Source of the DNA: Mantis religiosa
Taxonomy: Eukaryota > Arthropoda > Insecta > Mantodea > Mantidae
Assembly (NCBI GenBank): GCA_030765055.1
Contig: CM060953.1
Location: forward strand, 101,754,963-101,818,962
Direction: 5' to 3'
Length of the DNA: 64,000 bases
The first letter of the stretch is position 1, and each line of letters starts with the position of its first letter. Below are positions 23,129-34,149 of the stretch, one piece after another. Both the position numbers and the translations under genes were made by a program. The notes beneath the pieces are model-generated. The model was not told the origin of the DNA. It did no database searches and was given only the letters and a program-made list of their open reading frames with translations.

Positions 23129-23251
23129 CCTTTTAAAACTTGTAACTTCACTCACATCCTTTTACAAAATCAGGAACATTTTCAAAACTGTTACAGTCTC
23201 ATCATCAGCTGATTAGCAACTCCCTTTTAAAACTTGTAACTTAGCTCACAT
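23129..23251 (-). repeat. 94-bp period direct repeat enclosing the ribozyme
   Basis: A 29-bp sequence (CCTTTTAAAACTTGTAACTT plus nine bases) at 23129-23157 recurs with two mismatches at 23223-23251. The hammerhead candidate lies between the copies. About 1.3 units of a tandem repeat therefore surround the ribozyme, as expected for a PLE terminal repeat or a retrozyme-like monomer. Confidence 0.75.
23168..23214 (-). ncRNA. Candidate type I hammerhead ribozyme
   Basis: On the minus strand: AATCAG (stem I), CTGATGA (core), U, GAGACTG / TAA / CAGTTTT (7-bp stem II with two G-U pairs), GAAA (core), a very short stem III (A/U pairs closing a tiny loop in ATGTTC), then CTGATT, which perfectly pairs with AATCAG to close a 6-bp stem I. 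The predicted cut is between plus positions 23174 and 23173, after the C of TTC. Hammerheads cut their own RNA and are known from Penelope-like elements and retrozymes. One departure from the canonical core: an extra U between CTGATGA and stem II. No PLE ORF lies directly upstream, so this may be a solo terminal repeat. Confidence 0.7.
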
Positions 23252-24130
23252 ATTTCCACATATTATATATTCTATATATCTTCTTATACAAGATTTATGC
23301 TTAAAAGTATTATCAAATAAGGAAGCAGTCTTTGTTTTTAACCAATAAAGTACAAGGAAAGAGCCAAGATATGTAAGTATACAGCCAAATAGAATTGTAT
23401 TTCTGCTGTAGCAGGTATTACTAATGATATTAGGCATAAGTTGGCACAGTTATGAAATTGTGTCTTATGAAAAAGGGTTTAATGTCCACTTGTGAGAAAT
23501 TTATGTGCTAAGAAAAAAGTTTATGTAACAAATTCATGAGCAATGAATTTGCAAATCATTAATGTTTGTGACCTGAAATGCACATTTATACTGTAGTATT
23601 TCCAAAACTGTGAAGATTTTACGGAAAGAAACTAGCAAAGATTGTTTGATGGAGAATAACTTTTGATATTCAAATTCTGCTATGTGATTTTTAATTGACG
23701 TGTGAACTTATAATAGTAAATGCAACAAAAACTGATGTCTGCTGTTGTTTTTCTCATTTTATGAGTAATTCTCCAGCATCCACAGTAAGTGCTCTTTTGT
23801 ATAATTAAGCTATTAACAGGATATTTATCAGCTGGAAATATTAGCAGTGGTGCCAGAAAAGATGCCTACATAAAACTGCAAATATATTTTACAATGCAAC
23901 CCAATCTTAGAAAACATGTCACATAAACAAACTGCAGCTAATAATATAAAAAACCAAACCAATTAATTAATATTGTGTAAAATAGTGCCAAGACATGAAA
24001 ACATCACATCACTGTAATGGTTTTATGCAGTTTATGCAGTAACTGCTTTATGCAGTTTTCATGTATGTGAATATTTAGTAATTTTTTGCATATACTGATG
24101 CAAAATATTGTCTACCTCACATTAAAAAAA
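23252..24130. other. AT-rich spacer
   Basis: No supported gene. Confidence 0.4.
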
Positions 24131-24300
24131 GCCCTGAGTTCTAATCTTGGCTGGGGTGAGTTACCTAGATTGTTTTTTTTTCAGTATTTTCCCTTATCCT
24201 GAAAGATGAATGTTAGCTAACTCCAAGCTCTATGGACACTGGGATCTTTATGAGCATCATTTCACCCATTTCATTCATCAACTGATCTGACTTACATTAG
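24131..24300 (+). mobile_element. SINE-A copy, 5'-truncated and diverged
   Basis: Starts in the B-box region (GAGTTCTAATCTTGGCTGGG), then GAGTTACCTAGAT, TTATCCTGAAAGATGAATGT and TCATTTCACCCATTTCATTC. More diverged than the copies in Gypsy and Harbinger. A short ACATTA on each side may be the TSD. Confidence 0.75.
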
Positions 24301-26820
24301 AAGATGTTAAATAAATACATTATTCAGATGAAATATGCTATTAAATAAATTTCTTTGGGTTCTTGAAATAGCACAGCCATTTATCTTAAAACAGAAAGTA
24401 CACTGCTAGGACAAAAATAATGTGATTGAATCTGTCAGTGTACTGCAATCCTTCTGTGTAACCCTGTTCAGTCATTACATTAACACTAGAATATCTAATA
24501 AATAAAAAGGTACCTAAGTTCCTCAGTCCATAATTATCTTACAGTGCACCATTATTGGTAAACACCACTATGCAAAAAAAGAGTTGGGAGACACACTGGC
24601 ATAATACTCATAGACAGTAATGAAGACAATAAAAGATACAAGGTGCACAATTGAAACCAGTCCTCTCTTTAAAATGAGACAATAGGTTCTCTAATTTTGT
24701 AATTTGCTTCCAATGTCAATTGAAGCACTCAGATTCAGAAATTTAAGTCAATGTTTTTGAGAAATCCTCTTAAACACAGGATAAGCACTCTGAATACCAG
24801 TTCTGTAATTGTGCTAAAAGATTTTCGGATCAAAATATGTTAGGTTGAACATATTATGAACCTGGCATGTTGAATGGGCATCAATTTCAGAAATAAAAGT
24901 TGTTAAGTCAGCCTTTTTAAGATAGATGTTGTTAAGTCAAGCATGAGCAGTAACAATTACATTATAAATTTGATCACTACCAATTAAAGAACCTCAAGTC
25001 AATGCCACATTAGCTGTTTGGTGGTGCAACTACACTGTACCACTCAAGCTCTTTGATATCAGCTGTTGATACATTTTAGATTAGACATTAAGACAGTTTT
25101 AGACATTCCTCAAGTGCACTTTCAGAAAGTTTATCTGTACTTCTCAATACTAGGACACTTTCATGCCTATTGACAGAATTTTTGGCAATATTGAGAAGAA
25201 AAAATTCAATGAATAAGGAAGCCCTTTGATGTTGTCCATGTCAAACGTCCACTGACCGATAACGGGAAACATGATGGCACTCCAGTTGTTGGAAGTTTTT
25301 GACTTCAAAGATGCCCTCGACCATGTCCTTGTAAGAAGTATTCCTGAATTCACTTTAATCTGGTGGTGTATTTCCAAAGAGGATGTGTACCAGAAGTTTG
25401 TCACACAATGTCTTCCTCACTTTATTGTCCCCAGTCTCTTTTGAGGAGAGTAGTAAGGTTGGAAGCCTTACACAAGGCATGTGATAGTGCAAAAAACACT
25501 ACAGATAAGCTTTGAAAGATTAAGAAGGCAAAATATTACGATGTTCGTTCACTACTGGAACATGTCACTCTGCCAGAAGGTACCATATTTTATGACACAA
25601 TGACATATGGAAGTGATGTAGAAGATGATGTAGTAGAGATGGAGTGATGTTTTGATGATAATGTTGTATGTCGATCCATGAAGTGCATACTGGATTAGTT
25701 CATACTAGAGATGTATTGGTAAAAATAAAGTAACAATTGATCCATGGCTACAATTATTGTATAATGGAAAAACTAACATTAAGAATCATAAGGTGTTAAG
25801 TCAAGTGACTTAAAAACTTTTCATCCATTTTAAATTAAAAGTTGTTAAGTCCTAATAATCAAATATCCTGTCACACATGCTACATATATCAAACCATGAG
25901 AAACACTTCAACACAGTACTTTGTACTTCCAAATGGACCCATCACATAAAATTCTTTCATTTGTATTACTATTTTGGTGTTTAAAATTACTTTTGCAAAC
26001 TTTGAGCAGCTCTCTTGCACAATTTTAAAACTGTGACTTAGCAACTTCTGCTTCTGACCAATTCAATTCTTTGTCTAAGCAAGCAATTTTCATTTGTAAT
26101 CTAATCTATTTCAAGGAAGTTTACATTAAGGGGACTCTCAGTGAAAATTTGGCTAAAATTATTAAAAATTAGTAAATTACAGATAGTGGGGGGGGGGGGG
26201 GGGGAGGAAATTATTGGCCAGTAATGAACAACATTATATATAATCCCTGGGTTATCATTTACAGATGGATAAGTTGTAGAATCTATCTCAATAACTGATC
26301 TTAAGTAATCCTTGCAGCAAACAGACAAATTTTGCAATGAATGGAGCTTGAGATGAACCAGGAGACTCAAATTACAGTGTTTTAAGAAAGGGAGGAAATT
26401 GAGCAAGTATGAAGAGTAAAAGAAGGAAGGTAAAGAATATAAAGTGGTCAGAGATTGTATATATTTAGTGGTCAAAATTGATGGAAGAAGAAAATGGGAG
26501 AAACAGAAGTTGGCTTTGGCAAAAGGGAAAGAAGCACTGACAGCAGGAAGAGGGTGTAAATATAAAATACCAGATATAAATGTAACTGACTAGAAAAAAT
26601 ACTAATATAGTAGTAATGGAAGCAAAAGCACTACATGGAATTGAAATTATGGAAAACTAGATGGTGTTAGGAATTTGTGCATATGTGCGCAGGATGTTCA
26701 GAAGGGAAATGTTAGTTCTGAAAAGCAACAGTTAAGGACTACACAAATAAAAATATTTAGTAAATATTCTCCACTTAACTTAAGAAGCCGATAACAATAC
26801 TTCTATTATGTTTTTACAAA
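24301..26820. other. AT-rich spacer with a G17 run
   Basis: No recognised gene. A run of 17 G lies at 26188-26204. A minus-strand frame at 25150-25404 (84 codons) has no motif that I recognise. Confidence 0.4.
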
Positions 26821-26825
26821 ATTAA

Positions 26826-26853
26826 TTTCATGGACATTTGCCCACATCTTCAG
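26826..26853 (-). ncRNA. Hammerhead-like core of PLE-1
   Basis: CTGAAGA, U, GUGGGC / AAAU / GUCCAU hairpin, GAAA, 43 bp past the stop codon. Both conserved core boxes are intact. I could not find pairing for stem I in the flanks, so this copy may be partial or decayed. Confidence 0.5.
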
Positions 26854-26895
26854 TCAAACACAATTCGTTGTCAAGGACACCATGCATTTACATAT

Positions 26896-27960
26896 TTACG
26901 TATTACCAACATCTGAAGACGAAACAAACCTAAAAACAGAATCAACTGCCGGTATATCAAAATTCATTATGCGATTTTTATTTTTTAAAATAAATATTTT
27001 TTCCCAAACTATTAAATCTATGGGACCATTTAATTGTTCTAATAATTTAACTTTGGGATTTATTTTATGGTTAAATGACCAAAAATGATCTGCTAAGGCC
27101 GATTTATCAATTTGTTTATATCTAATGTTATGAAAATGTTCTTTCTTTCTGGTTTCCAAACTACGTTTCGTCTTTCCAATATAAACCTGATCACAATATA
27201 AGCAATTAAATTGATAAATACCAGATTTTTTATTATTAGAAATTTTATCTTTTTTAGAAAATTGTAATAAATTTTTAATACTACATTTATTTTGTGGAAC
27301 TATAGTTATACCAACTTCTTTAAAAAAAATTTGAAAATGTTTATTAACCCAAGGATGGTACGTAAATTTTTTAAATTTATAATCCTCTTTTATTTTTTTA
27401 AGAGTAGAAATATCATTAATACTTTTTTGATATTTAAATTTTTCAATTTTCGTTTGTATAAAATGTTTATTTAAACCATTAATTAAAGCAGTATTAATAA
27501 TATGTTTATATTCTTTATTAAATTTTTCTTTATTCAGTGGTATATTTATTAATCTATAAATCAAACTATTAAAAACAGCAAATTTATGTGGAAAAGGGTT
27601 AAAACATTTATTATTTATGTAATTATCAACATGAGTAGATTTCCTATAAATACCAAAATCTAATTTGTTATTATTTCTTATTATTTTCAAATCTAGAAAA
27701 GGAAGAAATCCATTAATTTCAGTTTCTAATGTGAATTTCAGAGCTTTATCTTGTAAATTTAGTAATTTTAAAGCATCATTAATTTGTTTTTCAGGAACAG
27801 TAGCAAAAATATCATCAACATATCTATACCATGTTTTAAAAATCAAAGGAAAAGCTTTAGTGACTTGAATTTCGAAAAAACTCATAAAAAGATCAGCAAG
27901 AAAAGGTGACAGAGGATTACCCATTCCTAAGCCAGAAGTTTGTTGAAAAAAATTCACCAT
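26896..27960 (-). CDS. PLE-1 RT C-terminus plus GIY-YIG endonuclease
   Basis: 354-codon intact frame. RT motifs: GLGMGNPLSPFLADLFMSFF, then the catalytic YRYVDDIFATV (YVDD, residues about 47-50), then GFLPFLDLKI. The C-terminal third is the GIY-YIG domain: SGIYQFNCLYCDQVYIGKTKRSLETRKKEH, with catalytic-type Arg residues and the Glu in WEKIF. Penelope-like enzymes combine telomerase-related RT with this nuclease to nick and prime. The protein is N-terminally truncated (full PLE proteins are about 800 residues) and a frameshift lies just upstream, so it is not expected to work alone. Confidence 0.9.
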   Translation of the reverse strand: MVNFFQQTSGLGMGNPLSPFLADLFMSFFEIQVTKAFPLIFKTWYRYVDDIFATVPEKQINDALKLLNLQDKALKFTLETEINGFLPFLDLKIIRNNNKLDFGIYRKSTHVDNYINNKCFNPFPHKFAVFNSLIYRLINIPLNKEKFNKEYKHIINTALINGLNKHFIQTKIEKFKYQKSINDISTLKKIKEDYKFKKFTYHPWVNKHFQIFFKEVGITIVPQNKCSIKNLLQFSKKDKISNNKKSGIYQFNCLYCDQVYIGKTKRSLETRKKEHFHNIRYKQIDKSALADHFWSFNHKINPKVKLLEQLNGPIDLIVWEKIFILKNKNRIMNFDIPAVDSVFRFVSSSDVGNT

Positions 27961-28015
27961 TAAAAGTGAAAAAATTTTGATCCAAACAAAAATCAGTAAT
28001 TCCGTTGTTTAAGGA

Positions 28016-28640
28016 CTATGATACAATGAAGCACAAAATTAATACAATTTTGAGTCGAACTAATACTCAATGCTCCATTTATTGCTAGTATATACCTAGA
28101 ACGCATTTTGTTAGGATCTTCCCAACATCATCAGCTGTTGTCGACTAATGGATGCCGGTTCGGTGAACTCCTTGGAGGTGATAGGTGCGTCTCTGTATCT
28201 TGATGAACTTGAAATTTGGGTTTTCTTCAAAGGTAGTATCGAAATTAAACAATTTACTTTCATATTTCTTTATGAAGATTTTTTCCCACGTGGTTAATGC
28301 AGCTGGACCTTGGACACTTTTCAGTAAGTGAATTTCTCGTTCTATGTCATGATTTTCCTTCCAAAAATGGTACGCTACCGCCGATTTATCTATTTCTTTA
28401 TTCCTGATGTTCCTAAAGTGCTCTTTAAGCTTAATGTTCACGTTCCTTTTTGTTTTTCCAATGTAGAATTTGTCACAGTCCTTGCAATTTATCCGGTACA
28501 CTCCTGATATTTTGCCTGTGGGTATCTCCTTTGTATTATGTGATTTCAAAAGGTGTTGTACACTAAAAAGGGCCAAAGTAATATTGTGTTCTTTGAAGAC
28601 TTTTTGGAAAAGGTGTGTAGCTCGTAACAGGTGTGTAGTA
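28016..28640 (-). pseudogene. PLE-2, GIY-YIG end and 3' terminus
   Basis: Frame 28145-28744 encodes SGVYRINCKDCDKFYIGKTK, KEHFRNIRNKEIDKSAVAYHFW and LTTWEKIFIKKYESKLFNFD, a GIY-YIG domain without RT. PLE similarity begins near LLRATHLFQKVFKEHN (about 28635); codons upstream look unrelated. The 3' end includes CATCATCAGCTGTTGTCGAC and a terminus ending near AATGAAGCACAAAATTAATA. It is very close in sequence to PLE-3. The GAAA box of its hammerhead-like motif (28106-28134) is AAAA. Confidence 0.85.
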
Positions 28641-28757
28641 AGTAACAGGTTAAAATGGCTACCACGATACAATATATCTACAAACATAGCCAATTTAGTT
28701 TTCATACCCTCTAGTAACCATACTGACCCATGGAAAGTGTACATTTACTTCCTTGAA

Positions 28758-29660
28758 AGATGATACAGATGGAGCATGTCCCATGTCAGGACTCCTTGTT
28801 TGACTACAACCAAGAATTAAAAGCTGTTGCTCCAGAAGCAGGTTGGACTCACTGTATTATTCACTGGAAGGCCCTGGCAGCTAAACACCTCAGTCTATCA
28901 CATAATAAAGTTAACTATGCAATTGTAAGAACAGTTAATTTTATGAAGACAAGTCTCCTGAAGTCTAAACTTTTTAAAATATTATATGATGAAATGGATG
29001 CTGGACATAATGCACTATTGTTTTATTGTGATGGGCAATGGCTTTCAAAAGGCAAGTACTGAAAAGAATGTATGCTATTTTTTCTTTTTTAAATGCAGAA
29101 AATACCCCACTACAAATAGTTTGGCAAAGATGATTTTTTTGCTGTTGAAAGTGATTTACCTAACAGATATATTTAAGAAATTCAATAATCTCAACAGTTC
29201 ACTTCAAGGGAATGATGCAACTGTACTTTCCAGGAATGACAAAAGTGAGGGCATTTGTAAGAAAATTAGATATCTGGAGAAACAGTATGGAAAATGACAC
29301 ACTAGACATGTTCCCTGTTTTGGTGTCAGTGATACAAGATTACTAATAATCCACTGTTGATAAAGAAGATAAAACACAATATATTTGATTATCTCATAAA
29401 GCTGAAACTTCAGTTTGAAAAATATTTTTGTGATGACTTTGCTGAATTTAAATAGATTAAAAATCCATTTAAAAATGCATCAGGATCATCATCTCTTAAC
29501 ATAAATGAGCAAAAAAAGATTACAAATCTCACAAGTAACACATAAATAAAATGTGAATTCAATAAATTGGCCTAATCAGAGTTGTGGATATACACAGACA
29601 ATGAGCACCCGAACTTAAGCAAAAAAGCTCTCTCACGTTCCAATTCCATTCCCAACAACT
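28758..29660 (+). pseudogene. hAT (ZBED5-like) transposase remnant
   Basis: Frames contain TDGACPMSG (the TDGA-x-M-x-G block), THCIIHWKALAAKHLSLS, VRTVNFMKTSLLKSKLFKIL, DGQWLSKGK (RWLSRGK-like), then LTDIFKKFNNLNSSLQGND and YTDNEHPNLSKKALS near the C-terminus. This order matches ZBED5-like hAT transposases, a family repeatedly domesticated in animals. Frameshifts and stops are frequent, and the BED finger and N-terminus are missing. Confidence 0.75.
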
Positions 29661-30149
29661 TACTTTCTATTAGGTATGTTTTTGACAAAGAAAACAGTCA
29701 CTATAGAGATGGGGGGCAGAGGGAGATAATATTTTATTTGGTCAGAGGACACAGAGATAACAGGTATGAGAACCGCTAATGTACCAGGATTAAATGATTT
29801 AGCTGACGAGCTTTTAGAGCATGTTCTGCAAATAAACTTATCAAAATGATGGGAGGAACCACAAGGTATGAGACTCCAAGAATCTGAATATCTAAACAGA
29901 AGGTTGAAATCGATGAAGAAATAAATTAGAAGTAAAAGAAAGGGATACACCGTTCTACAAGAAACAATTAAATTGTTTTTTCTGGGGGTTTCACACATGA
30001 TTCATATGGAAACACACCTCCTGAATTCAAGTCTGTAATTAGTTTTTCCATGTCAAGCATAGTTTTCAAGTTATAGACAATGTTCTATTTGCATGTCTAT
30101 GCTGTTAATAAAAAAAAGTGATGTATTACAGCTTTATTTTTTCTCCTGT
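29661..30149. other. Unassigned spacer
   Basis: No motif recognised in either strand. Confidence 0.35.
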
Positions 30150-30335
30150 AAACAATGGTGCACTCTCAAATGATGTTCCAGCAGTAGTCGGCAAGCATTG
30201 CAGGCATCCATTTCCCTTCATAAGGCTTTTCTAAGAACATTATATCTTGATGGAACCTTTCACCATGTTCGTCGGAAACATAGCTACAGCTCTCACGAAA
30301 ATAGTTTAGATGTAAATCTAGGAAATTCATATAAT
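30150..30335 (-). pseudogene. Fragment of an uncharacterised repeated gene family
   Basis: Minus strand reads LHLNYFRESCSYVSDEHGERFHQDIMFLEK followed by MPAMLADYCWN. It matches the C-terminal block of the larger pseudogene at 43390-45270 (YSKEPGECFHKDIRVMEERY). From memory, related proteins annotated as uncharacterised are dispersed in insects and Hydra. It is cut off by the PLE-3 terminus at about 30338. Confidence 0.6.
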
Positions 30336-30392
30336 TATGAGTCGAACTAATACTCAGTGCTCCACTTATTGCTAGTATTTACCTAGAATGCG

Positions 30393-30421
30393 TTTCGTTA
30401 GGAACTTCCTAACATCATCAG
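30393..30421 (-). ncRNA. Hammerhead-like core of PLE-3
   Basis: CTGATGA, U, GUUAGG / AAGUU / CCUAAC (6-bp perfect stem), GAAAC. Both core boxes are intact. Stems I and III could not be closed with the flanking sequence. Confidence 0.5.
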
Positions 30422-30785
30422 CTGTTGTCGACTAATGGATGTCGGTTCGGTGAACTCCTTGGAGGTGATAGATGCATCTCTGTCGGTATCTTGATGAACT
30501 TGAAATTTGGGTTTTCTTCAAAGGTAGTGTCGAAATTAAACAATTGTCTTTCATATTTCTTTATGAAGATTTTTTTCCCACGTGGTCAATGCAGCTGGAC
30601 TGTTTAATAAGTGGATTTCTCGTTCTATATCATGATTCTCCTTCCAAAAATGGTACGATACCGCCAATTTATCTATTTCTTAGTTCCTGATGTTCCTAAA
30701 ATGCTCTTTAAGCCTAATGTTCATGTTTCTTTTTTTTTTTTCAATGTAAACGCTGTCACAGCCCTTGCAATTTATCCGGTACACA

Positions 30786-30960
30786 CATGATTTTTCATCT
30801 GTGGATATCTCCTTTGTATTATGTGGTTTCAAAAGGTGCTGTACACAAATTTGTTCTGTGGGGCCAAAGTAACATGATTTTTCATCTGTGGATATCTCCT
30901 TTGTATTATGTGGTTTCAAAAGGTGCTGTACACTAAATTTGTTCTGTGGGGCCAAAGTAA
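30786..30960 (-). repeat. 87/88-bp tandem duplication in PLE-3
   Basis: The block starting CATGATTTTTCATCTGTGGA occurs at 30786-30872 and 30873-30960 with one inserted base. It duplicates about 29 residues (HLLKPHNTKEISTDE) before the GIY-YIG domain. Confidence 0.9.
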
Positions 30961-32789
30961 TATTGTGTTCTTTGAAGACTTTTTGGAAAAGGTGTGTAGC
31001 TCTGGGATAATATGTAAATTTTCTGTATGAAGTTTCATTGCTGACTGAGGAAAAAGTAGTTACTTGTTTGCATCTTTATTGTCTTTTGAATTTATCAATT
31101 TTCTTGTTGACCAATTCAGCATTGAATCCATTGTATTCTGCAATGTGAATGATGTTATTGTACTCTTTGATATATTCTATCTTGTTTAAAGGTACTTTAA
31201 CAAGCCTGTAAGTTAAACTGTTGATAACAGCATGCTTGTGTTGTCTTGGGTTATATCCATCTGATTTTATGAAATTTTCTGTGTGTGTTTCCTTTCTATG
31301 TATGCCAAATTCAAGTTTATTATGTTTTCTGGTAAGTTTCAAATCTAAGAAAGGGATTTCATTGTCTTTTTTTCTATGGAAAATTTTATTGCAGAATTTT
31401 GTAAATTAAGTAGTTTTAATGCATCATCCACTTGTTTCTCATTTACTATTGCCAAAATGTCATCCACATATCTATACCAATGTTTGAAAATTAGTCGGAA
31501 TGCTTTTGTTACATGGGTTTCCAAAAAGCTCATGAAGGGGTCTGCCAAAAATGGGGACAATGGGTTACCCATAGATAGTCCTTATTTTTCTTTGAAAATT
31601 ATTTTATTGAATGTAAAAAAGGACTGTTCAATGCAAATATTAGTTATGATGTTTTGGTCTAATTGTAGGGACTGAAGCCATATTTGCATGTACTCCATGA
31701 GTTTGTTTCTTGGAACACTTGGGAACAAAGAGATTACATCAAAAGATACCATTCAGTCGGTGGGAGAAAATTGTAGATTTTTAGTTTTATTGATGAATTC
31801 CAACAAATTTTTAATACTGTGGCTTTGGTAGCTCCTTAAATTTTTTGTTTAGCCATTTGGATAGTTTGTAGCAGGGTGTGTTTATGTTGTTAATGATTGG
31901 GCGCATCTTCTTTCCTGTTTTATGAATTTTGGGTAATCCATATATGTTAGCTACTGTAGGGTTGTCTGGTTTTAAACTTTGTTTAATTTCTTTTGGTATG
32001 ATCATTTTATCCTTGATTGTTTCATTTAACTGTTAGACACACATATTTAAAGGGTCAGACTTTATTTCCTGGAATTCATCACTTGCCAATAAATCTGTCA
32101 ATCTAGAAATGTAGTCTTGTTTGTCCATGATGACCGTCTTATTTCCTTTGCTTTCGTATAAACAACATCTTTTTTATTCAGAGATTTAAGTATTTTCAAG
32201 TATGGTTTGGGTTTACCACTTACCCTTTCTATTTTTTCTAATATCTTCCCACATTTGCTTCTAATTGCTGATTTCTGCCCAGTATTTAGACCCTCAGTAG
32301 CTACTTCAATGTCTTCTGTGTTATCGGAGAAATCTACGCAAGTTTTTAACGCTTTAAGAATGCTGTTTCCGCATGTGTGAAAGTTTCATGAGAGAGATTT
32401 ATTACTTCATTCTGATTCTGTTTGTTTGTAGGCTGGCATTTCGTGTGGCTTGCTAGGAAATTCACTTTTAATGACATGTTACATCCTAAATCCTTATGTG
32501 CATTTATCATTTCTTGATCCAACAGTTCATAGCCGTCAGCTCTTTTTCTTCCTAGAATGTTTTCGGTTACATACGTAAGAGATCCATTTTTTAAAAGGCT
32601 TTCTTCAAAGTGTGAGTCTTTTGGAAGTTCTCTTTATTTTTATTGAAGAAAGTTGAGGGAACTTTTTTGAGAGGTATATAAACTCTTGTCCAGATTGATT
32701 CACAGCCTTTACAAACTGTTTAATAAGGTCTAGGTTGATGTGAAGAGGTGGTAGAAGAACATCTGCACTGGCTACCAATTTCTCATTCT

Positions 32790-32791
<2 letters not shown>

Positions 32792-32827
<36 letters not shown>
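32792..32827. repeat. T36 homopolymer
   Basis: Thirty-six T in a row. It could be the poly(A) tail of a minus-strand retroposed sequence, but no body is recognised beside it. Confidence 0.85.
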
Positions 32828-33606
32828 CCCACTATCCAGTTCCTTTGAGGCCAAAGTTTTCTTTCATAGTGGGCATTTCTGTGTCGACTGTCCCGCTTGC
32901 ACAAGAAAACATCCATATTTCATGATTTTATGTAACTCTGTTGCATTCCCAATATCATAGCAACTGTTTTCAAGTCACTACATATTTTCCACTTACGGTC
33001 TTTGATTAATTGCAGCATATGTTTCAAAACACCATAGAACTCTAGTCAAGAGTGGCATATGCAACTGGAACAGAAGGCCAGAACAGAAGGGCAAATTTAC
33101 ATTTTTGTATACTACAGTTAGATATGTAATATATTTAAAGTATATAACAATATTGCATAAAAAACGTTTCCACTAGTTAAAATGCCAGTTTAAGATTCAA
33201 TTTTAAACAGTAGTGTACCAATTAGATACTATTGAGATAATTCTATTGGCAACAGGTAGGGAAAGAGCTAAAAGTGTAAATTGACAAACAAAATTAATTG
33301 TTTTCAACTGCTACAAAGCAAATGTCACCATTTTTACTACACCTTTAAATTATCAGCTACATTAAGACATAATCTTTGGATAACTAAAACACTGTGCCTG
33401 ATAGCGAATTTCTGATTTCAGATTTGAATTTTTCACATGAAAATCCTTTGGGAACACATATTTCCATATGAGAAAAATGACCCCTGTCGAACCGTGATAT
33501 CATTTTTTTTTTTAAATTGTTCCATTTATACCCCGCTTTATAACTGCAATGGTCATATTGGTGGTTGTTCTCCTCTGGAACATATCGAAGGTGTTAACTT
33601 GTATTC
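32828..33606. other. Spacer
   Basis: No supported feature. Confidence 0.4.
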
Positions 33607-33619
33607 GTTGGGTTTTAAT

Positions 33620-33790
33620 CATTAGATCACGCACACATTCGCCCTTTCATTCATACTTCTAGACTTAGGGGAAGATGAGGAATTATCTTGGTCAAAGAAA
33701 AATCCCCACCCCCACTGCCTGGAATCGAACCCAGGACCCCTAGCATGTCAGGCAGGTGCTGTATTGACTGAGCTATGGGGCCAGCCCATC
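33620..33790 (-). mobile_element. SINE-C, tRNA-derived SINE
   Basis: The minus-strand head is strongly tRNA-like: GGCCCCATAGCTCAGTCAAT (acceptor, D-arm, A box), an anticodon arm with loop CTGACAT (anticodon GAC, Val) and GTCCTGGGTTCGATTCCAGG (a perfect T-arm and B box). The 3' acceptor half does not pair well and a body of about 90 bp follows (GAAGATGAGGAATTATCTTG in plus sense). Near-identical GGTTTTA strings on both sides (about 33607-33619 and 33791-33802) may be the TSD. It is not a functional tRNA gene. Confidence 0.75.
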
Positions 33791-33802
33791 ATTGGTTTTA
33801 GT

Positions 33803-34149
33803 TTGTGCTGAAACAGAAGAAAAATAGTAACTTATAATATTTTTCAAACTACATAAAAATTTTCAGAATCAACTGCCTGGATTCTGCAATTCCTCCGCTG
33901 TGCTAACGGTAATGTAACCCTTCTAAAGATTAAGCACAGAAGTTAAATGGCAAAGAACATATATTCTTTCAAGAGATTAATTGCTTTGAGTCCAGACCAG
34001 AATAATTCCTCTCACTGATTCAGCTACCCCCTGATAATTAGTTTACATGGAAAAACAGATAGAATTTTCGTATTCTGGACTACAGTTTTCTCTTTCCACA
34101 ATAAGGGAATAATTTCAGATTATAAACTAAAAGAAGAAAAACAATAAAT
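33803..34149. other. Spacer
   Basis: No supported feature before the BEL/Pao integrase begins. Confidence 0.35.

Larger units (their letters stand above)
26820..28015 (-). mobile_element. PLE-1, 5'-truncated Penelope-like element
   Basis: Carries the C-terminal RT and GIY-YIG ORF (26896-27960), a hammerhead-like motif (26826-26853), and extra RT sequence to about 28015 in a shifted frame (CLDQNFFTFNGEFF). Its 5' end directly abuts the 3' end of PLE-2, giving a head-to-tail pair on the minus strand. Confidence 0.9.
30338..32745 (-). pseudogene. PLE-3, near full-length but decayed
   Basis: Longest PLE here. From its 5' side: an N-terminal region (IWTRVYIPLKKVPSTFFNKN near 32690), GQKSAIRSKCGKILEKIERV near 32270, the RT finger GLPKIHKTGKKMRPIINNIN (31811-32005), FDVISLFPSVPRNKLM near 31720, MGNPLSPFLADPFMSFLETH and YRYVDDILAIV (31345-31572), linker (31076-31342), and a GIY-YIG part with YRINCKGCDSVYIEKKKRNM (30680-30955). 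The Gly of the YIG motif is changed. An 87-bp tandem duplication sits in the linker. Stops are frequent. Confidence 0.88.

Noticed and set aside
25150..25404. 84-codon minus frame as a host exon
   Set aside because: No motif, no clear splice sites and no conservation evidence available here.
32748..32960. Frame with a poly-Phe run
   Set aside because: Artefact of the T36 homopolymer.
33710..33790. Functional tRNA-Val gene
   Set aside because: The acceptor stem does not pair on the 3' side, the anticodon stem has an inserted base, and a SINE-like body follows.
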